24,472 bases of DNA from Apostichopus californicus (GCA_020650975.1 JAIPMN010009463.1:1-24472); one strand, 5' to 3'. Shown: positions 1 to 9,653, counted from the first letter of the stretch. A program made the numbers and translations. Notes: generated by a model not told the origin, from the sequence alone.

Positions 1-1988
1 TATGTATATATGTATTATGGAGGGTGTGTGATAAATAAGAGATATTAGATGGGCCGTTGGGACTATAATAGCCGAGTTCTCTACACTAGAAGCGAACTGT
101 TACCATCAAGAGTAAATAGTTGACTGACTGGTATGGATGTGTTAGAGTCACTATTACGACTGAAGACAAATACCTACATGGTTTGCGATGCACTTAACTT
201 CCTCCTTGTACAAATGGAAACAAATACCGCGGGTCTTTGGCTTGTAAAGGTCATCATTTTTTACCTCTCCCTGCACCTCTTTGTATCCGTGGCGTTTCCG
301 TGATTTAGCTACCTAGAGTTTTGTAAATGTCTTACAAAAATTTGCCCACGGAATAATAATAAAAAAATAGTACCTCTCCTTTTTTAAGTTAGTTTCCTTG
401 ATGTGAGGGGTTCAATATGTGTGTTGTACTTAACAAAAATAAGGGCAATGAGTAGTAAAATGACTACAAATGATAACTTTTCGAACCCAAAGTTTCACAG
501 AGCACTGTACTGTTCCTCTTTAATACCCCATAGTAAAGGAGTCACAATTTTGTATAATTTTATAGAAAGCCCAAGACGGAGAAGTTACACACTGTATTAA
601 GTATGTCGGCAGGTGGGTGGGGGGAGGGGGTGGGGGTTGGGATTGTTTACCAGAACTATTTCCTGACAAAAGAAAACAATATTAAACTTGAAGGTCCAAA
701 GTTTTTTAGGCATCTCACTTCTAAATACATGCTAATTTAGTAATTGTGGAACCAAACATCGTTGATTTTTACTCAGCAAAATTTCAGCTCATTCACGCAA
801 TTCTAAGAGTAAGGAATGAACCATCTTCAGATGCCACACTAGACATTATTATTGCGGTCATGCAAATGATTAGGCTGGATGCAAGAAAAATTGGACACAA
901 GAGCCTTTTTGAGTGTCGTCCAAAATGACACAGTTGGAGATTTTATGACAGTCAGCCCCCTTTCCCCTCACCCTCATTCGGGCAAAGACATAAGATATTA
1001 TGGACCAGTTGATCTGATCGAGGTTTTATGTTTAATATGGATCGTGACACTGCAAATGTTGAATGGTAGGTGAGAAGAAGATGCAGAATTGTATTAAAAT
1101 TATACCTACCCTGTGAATCATCAACGACTGGCCGAACAAAAGGAAAAAACAGAATGAGGGAAATATAGTACGCATGAAGTTATTAACAACAACCATCATC
1201 GAGGAACAACTGACTACCGCAGGGGTAAACACTTCACAATCATTGAAAAAGTAAAATATAATTCTACTCACAATAAATTACAGAACCAAGTACAGATAAA
1301 AACGGTTGTTTCTATACATTAATGCACAAATAACGAGCATAATAAAAATTTCTATCATCACTTCAAAAAAAGAACAATAATCAAATTTACCACAAGATAA
1401 TTATTTGAAAAATAAACCCTAAAACTCTATGCAACTTGGTATTAATCTGAAAGCAGATTTTTGAGTCCAGTGCAATATAAAATTCCAGAAATTTCAGTAT
1501 ATTACCGAAAATAAGAATGCAATTTCTCGAACTAAGACGACCTCCAACAATTTGTCAAAGAATCGCTCCCAATCGGGGAAAGGAGCCATGATTTCATAGA
1601 GTATTGAAAATGTTGTCACTGCCACATTTTTCACATTAATTAGCATAAGTAACACAGAAGCAATCACAAATTGGAAATTTTCACACTTTTGAACTATTTC
1701 TGTCATCATCAGAAATAAAACTTCACTAGTCAAAAAAAAAAAACTACTAACATGGGAATCAATTTTCGAAGAATGCTGAAAATTTACCAACACCGATGCA
1801 AAAAATTTGCTTTAAGCTAACACAATGGAACAAAGAAAACAAAAGAAGAGAAGATTAAACAGGAATGAAAGAAGATTCTACGTGCAACACTTTCAACAAC
1901 ATTTCAACAACCATTACTGAAGAACGTCATCCATTTTAGTGTGTACGTATTCTCTGTAATCCCTTAGATACGGTGCTATGAATCTCAC
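1..1988 (-). other. RalGAP alpha intron, partial (3' side cut by the window)
   Basis: This is intronic sequence downstream, in transcript order, of exon 1989-2104, starting with the donor gtgaga at 1983-1988. No matching acceptor and next exon could be found. It holds a G-run cluster at 612-641 and two open frames of unknown meaning: plus 746-928, and minus 1494-1793 with an A-tract at 1733-1743. Nothing else is recognisable. Confidence 0.6.
612..641 (+). other. G-quadruplex candidate
   Basis: GGTGGGTGGGGGGAGGGGG then TGGGGGTTGGG gives five G-runs of three or more with loops of one or two bases. It is on the strand opposite to the host transcript. Confidence 0.6.
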
Positions 1989-2104
1989 CTCAGCGACACT
2001 GTATCGTAACAAGGACTCTAACATTACTTTAGTCAGGTTCTCAGGCTGCTTCTCTCCGGGCTGCTGAGGGATGATGGGTTGCACTTCTGTCTCCTCGATC
2101 GGAA
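1989..2104 (-). CDS. RALGAPA1: RalGAP alpha subunit, last visible exon
   Basis: This 116-nt minus-strand exon follows a strong polypyrimidine acceptor (ctctctcttttccag). Its first two bases complete a Val codon with the G ending exon 2996-3179. It then reads PIEETEVQPIIPQQPGEKQP, continuing to LLRYSVAE before a donor GAG|gtgaga. Vertebrate RalGAP alpha has [20 protein letters not shown] followed by ALLKYIVIQ and then VKSLEW, so both the motif order and the boundary just before the Val agree. If the donor is ignored, the frame runs 24 more codons and stops at 1914-1916, and those residues do not match the family. I therefore place the exon end at 1989. The following family segment (LEW ... GFxFLF) is not found in 1-1988, so the next exon should lie below position 1. 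Confidence 0.88.
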
Positions 2105-2995
2105 CTGGAAAAGAGAGAGAATACTAACAATCATCTACTGTACAGTAGAAGGTAATTACAGATAATGCACGTCTTAGAGTGCGCTCCCTGTAATGAGGGT
2201 CACAGAAGTACCAATCACTCAGTTGGCACGATTCTTTTGTAACAAGGTAGTTCATATCAAGGTAGTTCAAAGCATTCGTACTGACAGTATGAGCAGTATG
2301 AATTGTCACGTTTTCTTTCAGATAAAGGTAAGAAACTTTACCTACTGTCAATACAAGTGCTTTGAAGCATGATATGAGAGGACAGTTATAGAGTGGTATT
2401 AGCATTAGAAAATGATCTAAACAGGCTGGTTGGGACAGTTCAATCTATTTACTGTAGGTACTTTCGTGTCACGCATCAAGCACTCGTCTGATAGTTTGAA
2501 CACTACGAATAATACGTTTGTATGAGAAAAGGTAAGGAACTGTTCATACTGTCAGCACGAGTGCTTTGAAGCATAATATGAGAGGACAGTATAGAGTAGA
2601 ATTAGCAATGGAAATGATCTAAACAGGCTGGTTAGGACAGTTCATTCTATTTTTGGTACTTGAATGTCACAACGTCAAGCACACCACTGATAGTTTCAAC
2701 TCTATGAAATAATACATTTGTTTGAGACCAGGTACGTATGAGAACACCTGAAATGCACCTCATAGATATGAAGGCCCTTTAGGCCTTAGGGGTTTGAGCA
2801 CCGGCTGACCCTATCTTGCTCAATCTAGGTACAGTGAGATTTTGGTTTCATCTGGCCATTTGCTCCAGTTAGTGTTTCTCTACATATGGCCCTTGTTTTA
2901 ATTTAATAGAGAATCTCTGTTCTAGACATATATTACATACAGAGGGTTCTGGTAGTGTGGACACAGGCAAAGTGAGAAATAGAGAGAAGTCTAAC
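2105..2995 (-). other. RalGAP alpha intron, 891 bp
   Basis: The intron runs from donor gttaga (2990-2995) to acceptor tctcttttccag (just above 2104). It contains a two-copy tandem duplication at about 2310-2740. No other recognisable element is seen; the stretch 2740-2990 looks unique. Confidence 0.8.
2310..2740. repeat. Tandem duplication, ~204-bp unit, two copies
   Basis: Unit 1 starts near 2310 and unit 2 near 2513. Both carry GGTAAG-AACT (2327 and 2531), then TGCTTTGAAGCAT-ATATGA, GAGAGGACAGT, TAGCA, AATGATCTAAACAGGCTGGTT, GGACAGTTCA and AGTTT in the same order. A third partial start, AATACATTTGTTTGAGA, lies at 2711-2730. The spacing is 204 bp and then 200 bp. The copies differ by scattered substitutions and small indels, so the event is not recent. 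Confidence 0.85.
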
Positions 2996-3179
2996 CTTCA
3001 GAATTGGATATGACCTTTGACCCCTGCACCATCACCCCTTCCAATGAAGTTCCTTGAAGTTCCTCCGGAGGGGGGAAGTTGGGAACCAGAGTGGCATATA
3101 TGAGGTAGCACTCATGACTAGAATTGTTCTGAAGGACTTGGAACCAAAGAAGGAAGAGACGCATCCCATCCAGACGAAC
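2996..3179 (-). CDS. RALGAPA1: RalGAP alpha subunit, VRLDGMRLFLLW exon
   Basis: This 184-nt minus-strand exon provides the main identification. The acceptor is ctctccttgtcag and the first codon GTT follows directly after the AAG that ends exon 6888-6931. It encodes 61 residues beginning VRLDGMRLFLLWFQVLQNNS, with LVPNFPPPEE in the middle. RalGAP alpha proteins carry VR-(D/E)-G-(I/V)-RLFLLWLQALQNN followed by a variable stretch after LIPGF, the same order as here. The exon ends GAA G before the donor gttaga, leaving phase 1. In the short region downstream of LVPNF the residues are poorly conserved, as is usual for the family. The GAP catalytic domain is not in this exon; this region is structural and part of the N-terminal helical repeats. 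A decayed LINE tail lies ~165 bp upstream. Confidence 0.93.
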
Positions 3180-3299
3180 CTGACAAGGAGAGAAACAGAG
3201 GATGAAAATTAAATAATAATAATAATGGTAACCAAAGAAGCTAAATAATAAACAACAATAATACACCATTCTTAGGTACAGTAGCGCAACACACACTTA

Positions 3300-3625
3300 A
3301 TTCTCATTGCGCTTCGAAAAGGAGGACAGAAAAAGTATTTACATTTAGAACAGATGAGTCTTATGTAAGGCTTTAATATTAGACAGAGCTTCAGCTTCTT
3401 TAACTTGAGGGAGGCAGACTATTCCACAGAAAGGCAGAAGAAGACTGACCACCACAATGACCAGAAGACTTTGTGGCTACACAGTAGGTGGAACAAGTCA
3501 AACGTTTAGTACTACAGTGCAGGTGGCGACCAGAGTTGTACCTGTGGACAGGACTTTGTGAGTAGGTGGGGGGACAGACCATGCATGCATTTGAAAGTTA
3601 GGAGTAGAACTTTGAAATTGATATA
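3300..3625 (-). mobile_element. Decayed non-LTR retrotransposon (LINE) 3' end
   Basis: On the minus strand three frames together read as the C-terminal tail of a LINE reverse transcriptase. The pieces are FKVLLLTFKCMHGLSPHLL near 3619-3560, then SSAFLWNSLPP near 3430-3400, then after a frameshift KEAEALSNIKALHKTHLF and a stop at 3345-3347. The order (FKxLLLTFKCLHG, LWNSLP, FKxxLKTHLF) is standard for CR1/L2/Rex-like LINEs. A short 3' UTR with GAAGCGCAATGAG follows down to about 3300. At least two frameshifts show that it is dead. It is inserted in the intron in the same direction as the host gene. Upstream of 3625 the sequence is AT-rich and no longer recognisable, so the 5' truncation point is approximate. 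Confidence 0.8.
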
Positions 3626-3815
3626 TATCTTTATTAGTTTTAGAATAATGATAGAAATAAAATACAGAATGAAACAATCAAGGTGAAAACTATGCATCAC
3701 TATCAATATATCAAACAATAATAAGAAAAACATGAATGGGCCTAACAGAATAGACTAAAGGGATGGAGTAAAGAGTTAGGGGAATCCATCTCTCCACCCC
3801 CAGCCACCTTAACCT

Positions 3816-3826
3816 CCCCCCCCCCC
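3816..3826 (+). repeat. Poly-C tract
   Basis: There are 11 uninterrupted C residues following a CCACCCCCAGCCACC stretch. It becomes a G tract in the host pre-mRNA. Confidence 0.9.
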
Positions 3827-4783
3827 GAGCCCCATATTTGGAAATTTTCCATTTTGTATTGAAACATTTAGAGCTCTGTTGAATTGTGAATTTAATCAAG
3901 ATTAGCTGTTATTAAACAAAAATGTGCCCACCTTAATAACGAAACGCCTGTTTACGAAAGTACCAGAACTTAACGGTAGATGCAACCTAATCCAGAATTT
4001 GTTCAGCACAGTTATTTTCTCATGAACATGACCATGACATCATCCTTTCCTTCTTCCTTTTTTAAATTTATTAGACACTTCAATCTTAAATAAATGAGAC
4101 AACCTGTACACAAAATACCTAGTCAACAAATCATGACAAATAAATGAGTTCTGCATATTTCTTTTGTTGCAACATATAAAGCAAGTCATCGAATAATATA
4201 GAGGAACTAATGCCTGCAACAGTTGGATAGTTGACCAAATAGTTTCCATGTTGTAAACCAACTATTCTTTTATTCCTTTTAAGATGGCTCGAGTTTCAGT
4301 TGACAGCTTTCACTTCAATGATCAGCAGAATTTATATCCAGGCAGAAAAAGGATGTGTCTTATCACTGTCTAGACTGCCAAGTATATTGCAGTGATTTGA
4401 AAGTAAAATGAGGAAATTTCAAGTATTTCACAAAACTAAAACTATGTTGAGTGATACAGGCAAAGACAGCAGAGGTGAATTAAGTGAAAGTTCAGAAACT
4501 TTAAACTGCAATAGTCAACAGGATATATTATTTTTCCATTCAGCAATTATTTTTCCATAATCTGTTCCATAATTGCAATCGCTTTCCTAATTAATTTATT
4601 AAAGTTGAGTTTGATAAGAAATAATTTCAATGGGAAAAGATAACAGAGATTTATGACTCAATATGGGATTCAAATCCAAAAGACAAATTTCTCCCCTGCC
4701 GCTTTCTGGGATTTTACCGAATGAAATTGAGGCGAGATCGGCTAGTAACATGGTATGTAAGGTACTGTGGTGTCTGACTGCCG

Positions 4784-4811
4784 CCCCTCCTCCCCCTCCC
4801 TCGCCCCTCCC
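4784..4811 (-). other. G-quadruplex candidate on the pre-mRNA strand
   Basis: The plus strand has CCCC, CC, CCCCC, CCC, CCCC and CCC separated by one or two bases. The minus (transcribed) strand therefore carries at least four G-runs with short loops. Confidence 0.45.
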
Positions 4812-4828
4812 AACAAAGAAATAGCTAT

Positions 4829-4895
4829 ATTGGGATGACCACGACTGGGCTTGTCACCCAGAGGTCATTGGCTTGAATCACTCTCTAGCCATTAA
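4829..4895 (+). mobile_element. Possible tRNA-derived SINE fragment
   Basis: The sequence ACTGGGCTTGTCACCCAGAG, followed by GTCATTGGCTTGAATCACTC, resembles the anticodon-arm to T-arm half of a tRNA. GGCTTGAATCA (4870-4880) is a degenerate form of the RNA polymerase III box B GGTTCGAATCC. Phrases of this kind are typical of tRNA-derived SINEs in invertebrates. A convincing box A and a 3' tail are not seen, so this is either an old, truncated copy or a coincidence. Confidence 0.4.
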
Positions 4896-6370
4896 TTTGT
4901 CTGCACTTTTCTGTACTTTGTTATTTCACAAGCAGATTTCCGCTGTTCGTTCACATGTGTAAGAAATAATGTCAGCAACTTTTAGAGATAATTTGACATT
5001 AGTCGTTAGATTATCAACAAATAGATTGTAGTGTTTTGATTTCTTAGACTAATGTTATTGTCACGTGCAAAGACTTGACTAACTTCATTTGTTGGCAAAG
5101 AGATATTCATATTCTATCAATGATATTATTCATACATACGTGAATATAGATACAATCTGTTTCTACCCAATCAAAAGAATTGCACTCAAACATAGCTTCT
5201 CTTTCTCTTATTTCACAATCTTTCTCCGGTTCCTGCTTCACAAAGACTACAGTAGGATCTCATTTACCGTAAGAATACTTCTAATGCAAAAGACAATTAT
5301 TTTGTAACATGCCAAACGACATTTTTTTTAATGACAGAAGAGGACCATAATGAAAACAGCATGTAGAATTGAAAGCAAAATTTTACGAAGATGTTAACAT
5401 GTTTCCCTTTCACAATTTTACCTTTACAATATTTTTCTAAACTTTTCTCACATTGCAACATCAATCTAAATTGACTTGCTATTGAATGATGTAAAAAAAA
5501 TCTCTTAAACCTCCACAAAAAAAACCTCACATGAAAATTTAATTAACCTAGACAAAAACCAAACTGAATTACTGATCTTAAGAAAGATCTTGTTCCTCTA
5601 TCAACTCCCTCTTTCTTGTTTCTCATCTTCCCTTTTTTCTTCTTACTTAAAGATTCTTGTCTCTTATAGTGCACATCATGTTTACTCTGCTGTTCCGGCT
5701 TATTTACTATTACGACTATGTGCACTGTTATGACTCACAAACAAAACCATACAATTGAATGTCATCAACAAAGTCAGGCTATTTGGACAAAGCCTCTCTT
5801 AATGACAGGTCTGGCAAGGTGGCATGGACAATTTATGGATACCTATTATGCACGATCACTAGGAGGGATAAGGTGTGTGTGTACTGTTCTTCACACCAAC
5901 GCTACAGTACATATAAACATGTTGGTGGTGTGTACAGGGAAATAGGACTGAAAATGAATTCCGTTAGATTTATTGAAGGAAGATGTGGTTCAGCTTTTCC
6001 GCCTAGTACTAAAGAGAAGACTGTAGGAAGGCGGATGGGAAAGATACAAAAAGTAGAGTACAGCTCAATGATTTGCCGATTGTTGATTTTGAAATGAGTC
6101 ACAGACCTGGTTTAGTCTGCCGCAAACACTAGTCACATTTAGTCAGAGAGGGGAGGGTGAGGGAAGAGGGGACCTTTGTGTGTAGAAAAAAGATGAATCT
6201 TGCATCCACTGTGGGTTTCAAGAAAGGACATTTTGGTATATATACAAGCTATCTTGCTTTGGAAGCTCTGTAAAAGCATAAATTAGATAACAAGACAATG
6301 AAAGAAAATGCTAGACGTGCAATTTGAACAACTTACATTAGATTGAAACAATAAATTTCACCATGTCAAT

Positions 6371-6410
6371 GTGTATATACATGTGTGTATATATATGTAT
6401 ATAAATATAC
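6371..6410. repeat. AT/GT-rich microsatellite
   Basis: Alternating purine-pyrimidine sequence of TATATACATG-GTGTATATATA type, imperfect, about 40 bp. Confidence 0.85.
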
Positions 6411-6440
6411 CATTACATGTTGTCTGTTTCCAACCCACAG

Positions 6441-6490
6441 CTAGAGTGCTGAGGTTATGAGGAGACAGGTAAGCGAGGAGCAAAGTGAAT
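6441..6490 (+). repeat. Dispersed GGAGACAGGTAAG repeat, copy D (3' part)
   Basis: GCTGAGGTTATGAGGAGACA followed by GGTAAGCGAGGAGCAAAGTGAAT matches the 3' ends of the copies at 8281, 10873, 11710 and 8669 (reverse). Only the terminal ~50 bp are recognisable here. Confidence 0.75.
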
Positions 6491-6887
6491 TAACAAGTAA
6501 TTGGTCTATACCACTAATGCTACAAGGTTAGCTAAATCTCTCCATTTCCATGGTGCATGGGACTAGTATGAGAGCAGATGTCCAGTCACATAAAAGATAG
6601 ATCCCCTCACTATAGCCCCACCATTTTCCCTTACCTTCCAACTTTACCTATCACAGATCTGTTTATCTGTAGTGTTCGTTATGAAGTTGCATATTTTCTA
6701 TAGTCACATAATTTGCGGAAAAAACTTTGAAGAAAAAATAAAAGCTGGTCGAAGATTAAAGCAAGATCAAAGAGACACTGTATCTCTAAATCAATGAAGC
6801 AAGGAGAGTGCAACAGTAGACTACGGACAAGTAAGAGAGCCCAGGGAGTACTTAAATCATCAAAAGTAATGATATTTGATTACAAAC

Positions 6888-6931
6888 CTTCAGACAGTTT
6901 CCAACATGAAGTAGCTTCTTCAGTATTCTCC
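6888..6931 (-). CDS. RALGAPA1: RalGAP alpha subunit, 44-nt exon
   Basis: This very short exon is on the minus strand, between an acceptor ending cttcatgcag and a donor gtttgta. Its first two bases complete a Gly codon begun in exon 22231-22288 (G|GG). The rest reads RILKKLLHVGNCLK, in full codons to the donor. RalGAP alpha proteins have IGLILKKLLHTGNSLK directly after the RWQFHSI segment, so position, phase and residues all agree. The exon lies 15.3 kb downstream of the previous one in transcript order. At 44 nt it would be easy for a gene finder to miss. The donor is weak (AAG|GTTTGT), which could make inclusion depend on splicing enhancers; that last point is inference. Skipping it would shift the reading frame. 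Confidence 0.87.
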
Positions 6932-8245
6932 CTGCATGAAGAGAAAAGGAATGTAAAAAGATAGATATGAATAAAAAAAATCCTCTCTTAAGTCTTAATT
7001 TATATGAAATGAAAATGTGGAGTGGGGGTACAAAATGACTGGTTTCATATTAATTTCATATTCACTGATAATGTTTTATGACTGTTTGCAGCTGAAATGT
7101 CATTTTGTTGTGAAAGAAAGAAAAATAATTCTACAATGGGATATTCCTGTGGGAGAAGTTGACTACATCAAAAATTTGTGACAATTTTTTGGCATCACTG
7201 AGTAGAACCAACATAGAATGTTTTATTGTATACACAGACAAGTCTGAAAGATTATTAGAATTTCTGCTATGCAACTTGCGATGACATACTGTACGTAGTG
7301 AGTAGTGACATCAGCATGGTTACTGAGGAGACATATCAATTTATATATAAACAAAGAGGAATATAATGTTTCTACCAAAATGTCCATTTTATATAAAAAC
7401 CTCCAATTCAGAGAACATTAAATAAGCCATTATTCCAAACTGTTTCAATTATATCATCTCAAAGAGAAATTAACAACATTAAAAATACATCAATAGTAAA
7501 AGGGAGATAAATGCATTCTATGAACATCGCCATGGCGACAACAAAGATTACCAAGACAAATCTTGAAGAAAAGCCACTCTGTTCAACTTGTTCTAGACCT
7601 ACCACACAGTCACAGGTGATGTTCCTAGCCTAGCCTGCTTTACAGTATAAAAGGATCGGGGCTGATTGCAAGATAACATCTATTTGGTAAATGATTTGAA
7701 GAAAGAAAACTGTCCACTTTGCACAATATATTGCTGAATAGACTAGAGACTCTCTCTGGTGAGAAGAGTACCATAGAACTTCATGAACAGACACCACCTA
7801 CAGTGCTAAATATCATGTGATGTCTCATAGAAGATACAAATTTATAGAATTTTTTTGTTGCATCTTCAAGCAATGGTGTTTACACTCAGTACTCTTAATT
7901 ATCACAAGAAATTCAGGACTTGACTTCCGACTGCACATTAATTACCATCTTTCTGTACAGTATGTCTAAAACAATAAACAAAACCAATGTGTTTCATACA
8001 TTCTGTAACTGCTGTTTTGAAGTTCTTCCTTCTTCTATCAAACAACTCTTAAACTTTTGTCAAACCAAGTTTCTATTCTTTAATGATCAGCCAAAGAACC
8101 AAAGATGACTTCTGACATTTCAATTTCTTTGTGCCAGATTTTTTTCTTAAGTTCATCACATAGTCCTAGCTCAACTGTGTATATCTGCAGCATTATTCTT
8201 GAGGTAAAATAAACCCAGACAAAAGGAAGCTCTGCTTAAAAATAG

Positions 8246-8267
8246 CATTCGGGTCTCTACCCGAATG
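8246..8267. other. Perfect 9-bp hairpin upstream of repeat copy A
   Basis: CATTCGGGT (8246-8254) and ACCCGAATG (8259-8267) are perfect reverse complements with a CTCT loop. They lie just before repeat copy A. No coding context is seen. Confidence 0.8.
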
Positions 8268-8280
8268 GTACTAATTTGTA

Positions 8281-8420
8281 AGGAGGAGGTTCAAGTGGGC
8301 TGAGTCTTGGATGAAGGATTGAGTGTGCAGTGCAAACATCTTACCAGGAAGTAGGTTTATATGGAAATGAGAAAAGTGCAAAAGTAGAGTGGAGACAGGT
8401 TAGAAAGGAGCAAAGTAAAT
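8281..8420 (+). repeat. Dispersed GGAGACAGGTAAG repeat, copy A
   Basis: This ~140-bp copy begins AGGAGGAGGTTCAAGTGGGC. It has GTGTGCAGTGCAAACATCTTACCAG in the middle and ends GTGGAGACAGGTTAGAAAGG then AGCAAAGTAAAT. It shares these landmarks in order with copies B, C and E. A weak stem (8303-8308 with 8314-8320, two wobble pairs) lies where copies C and E have strong hairpins. Confidence 0.75.
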
Positions 8421-8668
8421 ACTACATTACACTTCAAGTCAAGTTTTTTTAGCAAAGGCTTTCTTTTTGATCACCAAATTAAATGTGTTTAGTGAGGGAT
8501 CTACATCATGATTTAAAGAGAGTTTCTCAATATTCAGCACAGTAAGTAATAGCAAATTCTAAAGACTGGTCTTGCACACACTTTACTTCACAATTCACAT
8601 CCTAGGCTGAATTGTTCTCAAACCCACAAACACCATAAAACTTACTGGTTTATATATTTACGAGTGAC

Positions 8669-8774
8669 GAGCTTACCTGTCTCCCCACAACCTTAGCACC
8701 TCATTCTACCGTGTCTAGTATGCCCTGGTAATCTTTTAACACTGTGCACCCTCAGCGACCGGCTCCTCCGGTCG
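8669..8774 (-). repeat. Dispersed GGAGACAGGTAAG repeat, copy E (reverse)
   Basis: Read on the minus strand it goes CGACCGG-AGGAG-CCGGTCG (a perfect 7-bp hairpin, 8756-8774), CTGAGGGTGCACAGTG, TTAAAAGATTACCAGGGC, GAGGTGCTAAGGTTGTGG and GGAGACAGGTAAGC. It is the only copy lying in the same direction as the host gene. Its CAG|GTAAGC is therefore a potential sense-strand splice donor at 8676/8677. Confidence 0.75.
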
Positions 8775-8976
8775 TTGCCCTTCCTTCTCATTCTACCATC
8801 CAAAGTGTTTACACATGTGTTTTCGTAGTGGATACAAATCTTACGGAAATTGCCTGGAATACATTGGATTTTTACCTTCTTTACATCCTTTGGGATTTCA
8901 GCCTGATTTACAGCCTGATAAGTATCCTTTTCTTATAAAGGGAGGGAGTTTGGGGGCTGTTTTTATGTGCGACCCA

Positions 8977-9049
8977 CGCCCATGTGTTCGTTTTTGAGTA
9001 GCGAACGTTACTTTCTCAGGTAGTAGTTCCGCACTAACGCGGATGGGCG
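8977..9049 (+). other. 73-nt cloverleaf-like inverted-repeat cluster
   Basis: CGCCCAT (8977-8983) pairs perfectly with ATGGGCG (9043-9049). Inside are three further short stems in series: GTTCG/CGAAC (8986-8990 with 9002-9006), TACT/AGTA (9009-9012 with 9022-9025) and CCGC/GCGG (9029-9032 with 9039-9042). The outline (7-bp closing stem, two-base spacer, three hairpins) resembles a tRNA. However, no TTCRA T-loop, normal anticodon loop or box A is present, so I do not call a tRNA. Confidence 0.4.
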
Positions 9050-9424
9050 GTATCATAATCAAAACACTGAAGTAAACACTAATAAACATACAATCAGAAC
9101 AGCATCCTCCGACATCCACAGTTTGAAATTCTAATTCAACTTATAGGAGGTGAAGGAAATCTCTTTGTTTTGCAATCATGCAACGAGTCATTGTGTCGAT
9201 CATCTATTGAAACGACTCATCTAAGAGTTTCTCCGATGGAGAAAAATTTAGCCGAACAAAGTGCTGTACTGTACTTATGATACCTCTACGCCCTATTAAA
9301 GCACTGGTAAACATTATATAAAGTATAGATGGGCTAAGGGCACAACTTCTCCATAGTACAGATACATACAGCTAATGTATCCCTTTATTGTTGTGTAATT
9401 GGAGTACAGTTTACATGCATAATT

Positions 9425-9653
9425 TAAAAAAATCTATTTCAGATATCACTGGCTCTTATCTCTGGAACAAATTACCAGATCACATTCGAACATGCTCTAA
9501 ATCTTCTACATTCAAAAGTCTACTTAAAACCCATCTTTTCACTTGTTCTTTTGTAAATTAATCTGCTTTCTTTGTAAAGCACCTTGAGCAGTGACTTTTG
9601 TCTACTGATTTGGTGATATATACAGTAAGTCTCATTTATAATTATTATTATTA
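9425..9653 (+). mobile_element. 5'-truncated LINE 3' end with (ATT)n tail
   Basis: The plus-strand frame reads ISDITGSYLWNKLPDHIRTC, continuing SKSSTFKSLLKTHLF to a stop at 9559-9561. The LWNKLPDHIR ... FKSLLKTHLF pattern is the typical C-terminus of CR1/L2/Rex-type LINE reverse transcriptases. The 3' UTR contains TTTGTAAAGCACCTTGAGCA and TGATTTGGTGATATATA, which correspond to the common LINE ending AAAGCGCTTTGAGCA ... GGCGCTATATAAAT, and it ends in ATT triplets at 9641-9653. The copy has no visible internal stop in this tail but is only ~230 bp long, so it inserted already truncated. No clear target-site duplication was found. Confidence 0.85.

Larger units (their letters stand above)
3180..6887 (-). 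other. RalGAP alpha intron, 3.7 kb
   Basis: The intron runs from donor gtttgt (6882-6887) to acceptor ccttgtcag (3180-3188). It holds a LINE reverse-transcriptase tail (3300-3625), C-tracts at 3816-3826 and 4784-4811, a possible tRNA-derived SINE piece (4829-4895), an AT/GT microsatellite (6371-6410) and one short repeat copy (6441-6490). The remainder, including 4900-6360, shows no gene that I can support. Confidence 0.8.

Noticed and set aside
746-928. Plus-strand frame with protein-like composition (NEPSSDATLDIIIAVMQMIR)
   Set aside because: It is only 60 codons with no recognised motif or flanking splice signals in agreement. A decayed element is possible but unsupported.
1494-1793. 99-codon minus-strand open frame (EIVQKCENFQFVIASVLLML type), with a polypyrimidine-AG upstream and a GT downstream
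   Set aside because: It lies in the direction of the gene and looks somewhat protein-like, but matches no RalGAP alpha segment I know and no other family. It is AT-rich and of a length expected by chance here.
8815-8997. Plus-strand frame containing LHPLGFQPDLQPDKYPFLIK
   Set aside because: Repetitive-looking wording with no family match. It overlaps the structured CpG-bearing segment.
8977-9049. tRNA gene
   Set aside because: The cloverleaf outline is present, but the T-loop lacks TTCRA, the middle loop has 9 bases, and neither box A nor box B fits.
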